From Caenimonas sedimenti (GTDB taxonomy: Bacteria; Pseudomonadota; Gammaproteobacteria; Burkholderiales; Burkholderiaceae_C): 64,000 nucleotides of DNA. The notes below the pieces were generated by a model. The model was not told the origin of the DNA, searched no databases, and worked only from the letters and a program-made list of their open reading frames with translations. The stretch lies in assembly GCF_007833165.1 (NCBI RefSeq), contig NZ_VOBQ01000002.1:371661-435660 (forward strand), read 5' to 3'. This document shows, in pieces, positions 21,752-29,848 of the stretch (positions within the stretch are counted from its first letter, which is position 1; each line of letters begins with the position of its first letter). A program made the translations under genes and the position numbers.

Positions 21752-22902
21752 TGGCGCCGATGGACATGGAAGCGGTCTGGCTGGGCGCCTTCGTGGGCGC
21801 GCAGGTGCTCGTCGTCTTCTTCTGCGCCATCAAGGCCAACACCTACCGGGAGCGTGCGTTGCTGCTGCACGCCGCCGCGACCTTGCTCGGGGTGATGGCC
21901 GTCCAGTCGATGATGGGACGGCACGCGCTGCTGCCGCACGCCGTGTTCCTGCTGATGCTGGCGATCGCGGGCGCGCAACTGCTGGAGCTGGTCAGCCATG
22001 CCGGCGCCTTGCGCAAGGCGCGCCGCTGGCTGCTGGGCGCGAGCCTGGTCGTCCTGCCGCTGCTGGCCGTCGCTTCCATCTTCCAGCCCTGGTGCCTCCC
22101 GCTGGGCACCGTGCTCTGGGCACTGGTGACGGCGATGCTGCTGCGCCGCGCCTGGCCGCAAAGCCAGCCCTGGGCCTGGTGGCTGGTGCCCGGCGTGGGC
22201 GCCCTCATCCTGGGCAGCGCGGCGCTGGTCTGGGAAGCCGCGGATGCCGAAACCAGCATGACGCTCGTGGTGGCGGCGCTGCTCACGATCTGGAGCGCCT
22301 GCATCTACCTGGCGACTGGCTGGCGCGGCCGGCTGTTCGGCGAGACCCGTGCACGCATCAAGGCGCGCAACACCATCGACCCCCTGACCGGGCTGGCGAC
22401 GCCGCTGGTGATGGAGGAGCGCATCAACGCGTCGCGCCACATGCTGCGGCGCTATGGCCACCCGAGCGTGCTGATGCTCGTTCAGATCGAAAACCTGCAG
22501 GCGCTGGCCGCGGAGTTCGGCGCCGAGGCCGCCGAGTCGGCGGTGCTGGCCGCCGCCAGCCGCGTGCGTGACGCTCTGCTGCGAGATGGCGACGTGGCCG
22601 CGCGGCTCACGCACGCGCGTTTCGCGGTGCTGGCCGAAGGCGTGGCCACCGGCGAGGCAGCCGCCAACGTGGCGACCCGCATCCTGGTCGCCGGCCTCAA
22701 GGAGCCCCTGGCCGGCACGACCGAATTCCTGCGCTTCCGCCTCGTGATGGCCGGCGTGCCGACCGAGGAAGTGCCGCCGCGGCTGCTGCTGAACCGCCTG
22801 GGCGCCCGCCTCGACCAGGAGCTGCAGGCGACTTCCGAGCGCCGCATCGTGACCGTCGGCCGGGAGGAGCTCGTCTCCCATCTGGCCGAATTGACTGCTT
22901 GA
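21751..22902 (+). CDS. Membrane protein with degenerate GGDEF domain
   Basis: A 383-residue protein with about seven hydrophobic membrane segments (residues ~5-200) and a C-terminal diguanylate-cyclase fold. The domain opening [16 protein letters not shown] is conserved, but the metal-binding Asp position reads LVQIENLQ and the signature GGDEF is replaced by THARF within [10 protein letters not shown]. It is therefore very unlikely to make cyclic di-GMP and may bind it or act as a signalling or structural partner. An alternative start nine bases later (MDMEAVW) is possible. It is coupled to the transglycosylase gene and lies seven bases before parC. Confidence 0.85.
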   Translation: MAPMDMEAVWLGAFVGAQVLVVFFCAIKANTYRERALLLHAAATLLGVMAVQSMMGRHALLPHAVFLLMLAIAGAQLLELVSHAGALRKARRWLLGASLVVLPLLAVASIFQPWCLPLGTVLWALVTAMLLRRAWPQSQPWAWWLVPGVGALILGSAALVWEAADAETSMTLVVAALLTIWSACIYLATGWRGRLFGETRARIKARNTIDPLTGLATPLVMEERINASRHMLRRYGHPSVLMLVQIENLQALAAEFGAEAAESAVLAAASRVRDALLRDGDVAARLTHARFAVLAEGVATGEAAANVATRILVAGLKEPLAGTTEFLRFRLVMAGVPTEEVPPRLLLNRLGARLDQELQATSERRIVTVGREELVSHLAELTA

Positions 22903-22909
22903 GCATTCC

Positions 22910-25267
<2,358 letters not shown>

Positions 25268-25284
25268 GTCACACAAGGGCCCGC

Positions 25285-25304
25285 ACCTACGGAGTTCCGT
25301 AGTC
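25285..25304 (+). promoter_or_regulatory. Lux box 1 (downstream of luxR, pointing into antisense luxR)
   Basis: The palindromic core CTACGGAGTTCCGTAG (25287-25302) is identical to the core of the box before luxI. It stands in the gap between the convergent parC and luxR stops. A TAGACT hexamer (25326-25331) starts 39 bases after the core start, the same spacing as for the luxI box, so a promoter with the box at about -43 could fire to the right, opposite luxR. Confidence 0.6.
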
Positions 25305-25346
25305 GCAATCCGCCGCCGCGCTGCGTAGACTCCGCGCCGGTGGGGC

Positions 25347-26066
25347 TCACACCAGGCTCATCTCCACCGCCACGATGGCCGCCTGCACCCGGGTGGAAAC
25401 CTTGAGCTTGGGAAAGAGGCTTTTGAGGTGGTATTCGACCGCGTTTTCCGAGATGCGCAGGATGTCCGCGATCACCGTGTTGCTCTTGCCCTGCGCGATC
25501 CATTGCAGGCATTCGAGCTCGCGCTTGGTGAGCCGCGCGCGCAACTGGGCGGCGAAAGCGGGGAACAGCACGCGCTTGATGACCACATGCGCGCAGTTGG
25601 CGAGCACGCTGCCGCCCGCCATGACCACTTCCCGTTCGCTGTCGCTTTCGAACGGCTTGTCGCGCCCCAGGCTGAGCATGCTGGCGATGCTCCCGCTCTC
25701 GTGCACGGGGACGCTCAGCCCGTGGCTCAGGCCGTACTTGCGCGACTCCTCCAGCACTTCCCGCGATTGCGGCGACGTGTACATCGCTTCGTCCCACTCG
25801 AGCGGCTGCGTGTGCGTCTGGCAGTAGGGCACCGTGGGGTCCAGCATGATGAGGCCGCGCTCGACGTAGACCTGCTGGTAGCCCGCGGGAAACCCGCTGG
25901 TGACATGCTGGATCGGCGGCAACGAATGCCGCCGCCATTCGAAGCCGAGCAGCACGTGCTCGAAGCCGATGGCCCGGGCGGCGGCTTGGGCCTTCTGGAG
26001 GAAGTCCGCTTCATCCACCGCCGCGGTCATCGAAGCAATCTGGGACAGCTGCGCGGCGTCCTTCAA
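25347..26066 (-). CDS. LuxR-family acyl-homoserine-lactone receptor
   Basis: A 239-residue quorum-sensing transcription factor with an N-terminal autoinducer-binding domain (residues ~20-165) and a C-terminal LuxR helix-turn-helix (176-236: LTKRELECLQWIAQGKS, then NAVEYHLKSLFPKL). Binding-pocket residues that can be placed are Tyr67, Asp76, Pro77 and Trp91; Tyr63 stands where most AHL receptors have Trp. The start is TTG at 26066 with GAGGA six bases upstream; the ATG at 26030 has no ribosome site. It is divergent from rsaM by 38 bases, and luxI follows rsaM. Confidence 0.92.
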   Translation of the reverse strand: MKDAAQLSQIASMTAAVDEADFLQKAQAAARAIGFEHVLLGFEWRRHSLPPIQHVTSGFPAGYQQVYVERGLIMLDPTVPYCQTHTQPLEWDEAMYTSPQSREVLEESRKYGLSHGLSVPVHESGSIASMLSLGRDKPFESDSEREVVMAGGSVLANCAHVVIKRVLFPAFAAQLRARLTKRELECLQWIAQGKSNTVIADILRISENAVEYHLKSLFPKLKVSTRVQAAIVAVEMSLV

Positions 26067-26104
26067 AGCTGATTCCTCGCAACAGGAAAATGAAAGGTCT
26101 TCAT

Positions 26105-26515
26105 ATGTACTCGATCACAGCCGATGTGACGTACCCGCAGATGCATTCCCACGACCGCCGGGTACGCCTGCGCGAAGCCGCATTGTTGTCTATTGTGTTT
26201 GAACATGTCTGTACGGTGCAAGACCCCGGCGTGCTCGAGGACGCGAGGCTGGCGCGTTGTGCCGTCCAGTCCGCCGGCATCACCGAGTGGCAGGGCCGCA
26301 GCCAGGGGCGCCTCGTGTCCCTGGGGTGGGACTGGATGCGCCTGCACGACGGTGCGCTCCGGGCCCAGACGAGCGTGCCTCCGCGCTCCAACATCACGCT
26401 CATCGACAGTGGCGGGTACGACATGAGCCGGCACGACACCGATGAGGCGCTGATCCAGCTCATTCTTGATCTGCCCTGGGAAGAAGTGTCCGCGGACGCC
26501 GTTTCCGCGGAATGA
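26105..26515 (+). CDS. DUF4902 protein, RsaM-like quorum-sensing modulator
   Basis: A 136-residue cytoplasmic protein I match to DUF4902/RsaM, a family first studied in Burkholderia and Pseudomonas where it represses AHL synthesis by a mechanism not fully understood. The central block GITEWQGRSQGRLVSLGWDWM is typical of the family. Its position between a divergent luxR and luxI is the classic rsaM position. The ATG at 26105 has AAGG seven bases upstream; the ATG at 26090 has AGGA almost touching it and is less likely. A hairpin separates it from the luxI lux box. Confidence 0.75.
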   Translation: MYSITADVTYPQMHSHDRRVRLREAALLSIVFEHVCTVQDPGVLEDARLARCAVQSAGITEWQGRSQGRLVSLGWDWMRLHDGALRAQTSVPPRSNITLIDSGGYDMSRHDTDEALIQLILDLPWEEVSADAVSAE

Positions 26516-26543
26516 AGAATTCAATGAGGTTAAACACAGTGGC

Positions 26544-26575
26544 GGCCCGCAACCCAGGCCACGTCTGGGCGGGCC
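26544..26575 (+). terminator. Hairpin between rsaM and the luxI lux box
   Basis: The arms GGCCCG/CGGGCC outside and CCCAG/CTGGG inside, with a CAA bulge, form a strong stem two bases before the luxI lux box. No T-run follows. It may insulate rsaM transcripts from the luxI promoter. Confidence 0.4.
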
Positions 26576-26577
26576 GT

Positions 26578-26597
26578 GCCTACGGAGTTCCGTAGGT
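26578..26597 (+). promoter_or_regulatory. Lux box 2 (luxI promoter)
   Basis: The 18-base dyad CCTACGGAGTTCCGTAGG (26579-26596) matches the general lux-box form CCT-N12-AGG. It ends 59 bases before the luxI ATG. A TCCAAT hexamer (26619-26624) begins 39 bases after the core start, which would place the box about 43 bases upstream of transcription start, the standard class for LuxR activation. Confidence 0.75.
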
Positions 26598-26655
26598 TAC
26601 GCGCCACCGCCGCCGACTTCCAATGCGAGCTCACGGAAGACGAAGGGCTCACATC

Positions 26656-27255
26656 ATGCATACGGTAGTCACGGGCAGCCTCGAGCAACTGTCGGAAATC
26701 GAGCGCGACGGCATGTTCCGCCTGCGTTACGAAGTGTTCCACGAACGTCTGGGCTGGCAGGTGCACACCACGCCTGACGGCAAGGAGATCGACCAGTACG
26801 ACGCCTTGCCCGACGCGAGCTACATCGTCGCGCGCACGCCGGACCATCGCGTCGATGCCTGCTGGCGCATCCTGCCCACGCTGGGGCCCAACATGCTGCG
26901 CGACGTGTTCCCCGAACTGCTGCACGGCCAGCCCGCGCCGGCCTCGGCGGACTGCTGGGAGCTGAGCCGCTTCGCCCTGGCCACGGCGCGCCTTGCCAGC
27001 ACCGAAGATGCCGGCAATCCGCAGCTGGGCTTTGGTGAACTTTCGGTGGCCCTGATGACGGAGGCGTCGCGCCTCGCCCAGGCGCATGGCGTGGCGCGCT
27101 ACGTGACGGTGACGACCGCGCCGATCGAGCGGATGCTGAAGAAGCAGGGCGTGAACGTCCATCGCCTGGGCCCGCCGGTGCGCATCGGCGGCGTGCTCAC
27201 CGTGGCCTGCTTCATCGAAGCGGACGAAATCACCCGGCGCGCCTTGGGCCAGTGA
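26656..27255 (+). CDS. Acyl-homoserine-lactone synthase, LuxI family
   Basis: A 199-residue autoinducer synthase that joins an acyl chain to S-adenosylmethionine. The invariant residues can be placed: Arg24, Phe28, Trp34, Asp46, Asp49, Arg71, Phe85, Glu102, Ser104 and Arg105 (within RLRYEVF, LGW, EIDQYDA, CWRIL and WELSRFAL). The set is complete, so the enzyme should be active. The ATG at 26656 fits; an upstream frame extension lacks homology. Its stop shares a base with the ATG of the receiver protein. Expression is expected from the lux box upstream. The acyl length cannot be predicted. Confidence 0.95.
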   Translation: MHTVVTGSLEQLSEIERDGMFRLRYEVFHERLGWQVHTTPDGKEIDQYDALPDASYIVARTPDHRVDACWRILPTLGPNMLRDVFPELLHGQPAPASADCWELSRFALATARLASTEDAGNPQLGFGELSVALMTEASRLAQAHGVARYVTVTTAPIERMLKKQGVNVHRLGPPVRIGGVLTVACFIEADEITRRALGQ

Positions 27256-28238
27256 TGGGCGTCCGGTTTCCGCTGGCGCATCGGCCGGGGGCCGTCGCCG
27301 TTCTGGACGACGACCCGGGCGAGGTCGAGCGGTTGGGCGCGGCATTGGCGCCGGAGTGGACGGTTCGCACCTATGGGCACCCGGATTCCTGCACGAACGC
27401 GATCCAGCAGGAACCGCCGCTCTGGGAGCAGGATTATTGGGCGCAGCAGCGAGTAGTGGAGGACTGGAAAAAAGGCCGGGGCTCGCTGCTGCGCCTTATT
27501 TTTGATTACTGGACGACGCATCCGGACCGTTGCGACCTGACCAAGGTGCTGCTGGCGGACCACCTGATGCCGGGCACGGACGGCCTGGCCGCGCTGACCG
27601 AACTGGTCGGATGGCCGGGTTGCAAGGCCTTGCTCACGGGGGAGGCGGAAACCGACTCGGCCCATGAAGCACTCGCCCGCGGGCAGATCGACGCGTGCAT
27701 TCCGAAGCGCGTGGCGTCCGCCGGAGGCAGCGCCACGGTCCGCGCGCTCATGCACCGGCCCGATACCCGCGCGAACCGCATCTGGCGCGCGACCCTCTCG
27801 CATTCGCAGTTGCGTTTGTTGAACGACGATGGCGTCGCCGCCGCGCTGGTGCGCTACGCGCACGAACACTGGCACGAGTGGATCTGCATCGGCGAGCCCT
27901 TCGGCATCCTCGGCGCCGACCTCTGGGGCGGCATCTCCTGGCTGCAGCTGCAGGACCCCGCGCGCCTCGACGAGGCCGCCGATCGCGCCGAGCACTACTG
28001 CCTGCGCGCAGCCGACGTGCGCAGCATCGCCGCCGGCCACTGCCTGAGCAACATCGAGCTGATGCTGGCGGTGGGCGGCAGTGCCGGCCAGAAGGCGGGT
28101 CACTTCGCGGCGTTGCCCGCCTTCGCGCTGGGCCCCGAAGGGCGCCTGCTGGGCGCGCTGCAGATGTTCCACCGGTCCATGGGCGGGCCCCGCATGCGCC
28201 GCGCGCAGGAGCGCGCGGTCAACCAGAGCAGATTCTGA
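27255..28238 (+). CDS. Receiver-domain protein coupled to luxI
   Basis: A 327-residue protein with an intact CheY-like receiver (residues ~12-165): acidic pair Asp18/Asp20, phospho-acceptor Asp102 in LLADHLMPGTDG, Thr128 in LLTGE and Lys151 in CIPKR. Between strands beta-2 and beta-3 there is an insert of about 40 residues (~45-95) rich in Trp and charge. The C-terminal half (~170-327) matches no output domain I recognise. No histidine kinase lies in the window. It is coupled to luxI (TGATG) and to the DUF2442 gene. It may integrate a phosphorelay with quorum sensing. Confidence 0.8.
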   Translation: MGVRFPLAHRPGAVAVLDDDPGEVERLGAALAPEWTVRTYGHPDSCTNAIQQEPPLWEQDYWAQQRVVEDWKKGRGSLLRLIFDYWTTHPDRCDLTKVLLADHLMPGTDGLAALTELVGWPGCKALLTGEAETDSAHEALARGQIDACIPKRVASAGGSATVRALMHRPDTRANRIWRATLSHSQLRLLNDDGVAAALVRYAHEHWHEWICIGEPFGILGADLWGGISWLQLQDPARLDEAADRAEHYCLRAADVRSIAAGHCLSNIELMLAVGGSAGQKAGHFAALPAFALGPEGRLLGALQMFHRSMGGPRMRRAQERAVNQSRF

Positions 28239-28507
28239 TGAACGCCCCCGCTGAACTCACGCGTGTCTCTTCGCACGGCTTTTCATTGCAGGTCGGCCGC
28301 GAGGAACTGCGGCTGCCTTTCAAGCAGTTCCCCTGGTTCCGGCGGGCCACCGTCGACCAGCTGGCCGAGGTGCAATGGCACCCGCCGGGCCACCTCTATT
28401 GGCCCACCCTTGCGATCGACCTGTCGGTGGACTTCATCCGGGGCGCGGCGGATCAGCCCACTTCCGCGATGAGCTCGATCTCCACGCAGGCCCCCATGGG
28501 GTTCTGA
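28238..28507 (+). CDS. DUF2442 domain protein
   Basis: An 89-residue protein. Residues ~15-70 match DUF2442, seen in REELRLPFKQFPWFRRAT and in HLYWPTLAIDLSVDFI, where the final W-P-x-x-x-x-D-x-S is the family ending. The C-terminal ~18 residues are encoded over the antisense of ridA (55-base overlap), beyond the domain. It is coupled to the receiver gene by TGATG. DUF2442 proteins occur with toxin-antitoxin genes and in genome islands; the function here is unknown. It is the last gene of the luxI-receiver-DUF2442 run. Confidence 0.75.
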   Translation: MNAPAELTRVSSHGFSLQVGREELRLPFKQFPWFRRATVDQLAEVQWHPPGHLYWPTLAIDLSVDFIRGAADQPTSAMSSISTQAPMGF

Positions 28508-28908
28508 GCGACGCCGAAAGCGCTGCGCGCGTGCGCGCCCCTGGCTCCGAACACTTCGCCAAGAAGGTCGCTGGCCCCGTTGGTGACCAGGTGCTGTTCG
28601 GTGAAATCGAGCGAGGAATTCACCAGGCTCATGACCTTCACGATCCGCGTGATGCTGTTCAGGTCGCCCACCGCCGCATGCAGCGTGCCCAGGAGGTCGA
28701 TGGCGATGGCGCGCGCGGCCGCCTTGCCCTCTTCGGTCTGCATGGTCTGGCCCAGCTTGCCGACCCAGGCCTTGCCGTCCTTCTTGGCGATATGCCCCGA
28801 CAGGAAGACCAGGTTGCCGGTGCGCACGAAGGGCACATAGGCGGCCGCCGGCGTGGCCACCGGCGGCAGGGTGATGTTCAGTTCCTTCAGCTTGTCGTAG
28901 ACGCTCAT
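28453..28908 (-). CDS. RidA/YjgF/YER057c/UK114-family protein
   Basis: A 151-residue protein of the RidA superfamily; canonical RidA hydrolyses reactive 2-aminoacrylate-type imines. The sequence opens SVYDKLKELNITLPP and has the family blocks LVFLSGHIA, LGTLHAAVGDLNSITRIVKVM and FGARGAHARSAFGVAQNPMGACVEIE, in which the Arg of HARSAFGV is the conserved substrate-binding Arg. It has the longer N-terminus of the YabJ-like 'Rid4-7' type rather than archetypal RidA. It follows the transglutaminase gene by 28 bases on the same strand and its 3' end overlaps the DUF2442 gene. Confidence 0.88.
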   Translation of the reverse strand: MSVYDKLKELNITLPPVATPAAAYVPFVRTGNLVFLSGHIAKKDGKAWVGKLGQTMQTEEGKAAARAIAIDLLGTLHAAVGDLNSITRIVKVMSLVNSSLDFTEQHLVTNGASDLLGEVFGARGAHARSAFGVAQNPMGACVEIELIAEVG

Positions 28909-28923
28909 GGCTTGCTCTCCTTG

Positions 28924-28937
28924 GAATCCGCGGATTC
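28924..28937. promoter_or_regulatory. 14-base perfect palindrome upstream of the ridA-like gene
   Basis: GAATCCGCGGATTC is a perfect palindrome 15 bases upstream of the ridA-like ATG, touching the stop codon of the transglutaminase gene. It might be an operator or only a chance GC-rich palindrome. Confidence 0.3.
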
Positions 28938-29836
28938 TACGGAGCGGCAGCCTCTTTCGCGGGCGCCACGGTCACGGCCACGCGCAGCGCATGGTTGGCG
29001 CCGCCGTGGATCACGCCGCGGATGGGCGACACATCGGAATAGTCGCGCCCGAGCGCGAGGGTCACGTAATCCTCGCCCGGCGCGCGGTCGTTGGTCGGGT
29101 CGAGGTCCGCCCATTGCGCGCCATGCTCGCCATCGGCGGGAAGGTACAGCGAGACCCAGGCGTGTGACGCATCGCTGCCCACCAGCCGCGTCTGGCCCGG
29201 CGGCGGTTCGGTGAGGAGATAACCGCTGACGTAGCGCGCCGCCAGCCCCAGGCTGCGCAGGCAGCCCAGCATCACGTGCGCGAAGTCCTGGCACACGCCC
29301 TTGCGCAGTGCCAGCGCCTCCAGCGGGGGCGTGTTCACGTCGGTGGCTTGCGTGGCGTACTCGAAGTCCGCATGGATCCGATGCATCAGTTCGCGCGCCG
29401 CTTCCAGCAACGGCCGCCCCACCGGGAAGCTGGGCTGGGCGTAAGCGATGAAATCGGCGTGCCGGGGGACATACGGGGAAGCGAAGGAGAACTCCGCGGC
29501 CGGATCGTATTGGGCCGCCCGGTGGTAACGCAGGTGCTCGCGCACTTGCTCCCAGGCCAGCGAGCACTCCGGCTCGGCGATCGCGGACGTGGACACGAGG
29601 CTCTCGGAGACGACCCGCAGCGTGTCGTGCACCGCCTGCAGGCTGAAGAAATGCCGCGTGTTGCCGTAGACGTCGATGGCGTCCGATTGCTGCGCCGGCT
29701 CCGGCTCGATGGTGATGCGGTGCTCCAGCAGTTGCTGCTGTCCGTTGTGCACGGGCTTGAGGTGCGCCATGTGCTGCGCCGTGCGCACGGGCGGCGCGTA
29801 GTCGTAGGCGGTTTCGTGGGTGACGTGGAGGAGCAT
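28937..29836 (-). CDS. Transglutaminase-like protein (COG1305), small
   Basis: A 299-residue protein with an N-terminal transglutaminase-associated domain (residues ~1-150: LLHVTHETAYDYAPPVRTAQHM) and a transglutaminase-like cysteine protease core. The catalytic triad is visible as Cys182 (KGVCQDFAH), His225 (SDASHAWVSLYL) and Asp246 (DLDPTND). No signal peptide is seen. In the family context of ATP-grasp/alpha-E genes it is proposed to act as a peptidase or transamidase on the product. It starts 12 bases after the ATP-grasp/alpha-E fusion gene. Confidence 0.9.
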   Translation of the reverse strand: MLLHVTHETAYDYAPPVRTAQHMAHLKPVHNGQQQLLEHRITIEPEPAQQSDAIDVYGNTRHFFSLQAVHDTLRVVSESLVSTSAIAEPECSLAWEQVREHLRYHRAAQYDPAAEFSFASPYVPRHADFIAYAQPSFPVGRPLLEAARELMHRIHADFEYATQATDVNTPPLEALALRKGVCQDFAHVMLGCLRSLGLAARYVSGYLLTEPPPGQTRLVGSDASHAWVSLYLPADGEHGAQWADLDPTNDRAPGEDYVTLALGRDYSDVSPIRGVIHGGANHALRVAVTVAPAKEAAAP

Positions 29837-29848
29837 GGTGTCGAAGGC

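Noticed and set aside
26030..26030. ATG start for luxR
   Set aside because: It has no ribosome site, while the upstream TTG has GAGGA at the right spacing and gives the expected receptor length.
28935..28945. A half lux-box sequence TCTACGGAGC
   Set aside because: Only one arm is present and the second arm is absent, unlike the two full palindromes at 25287 and 26580.
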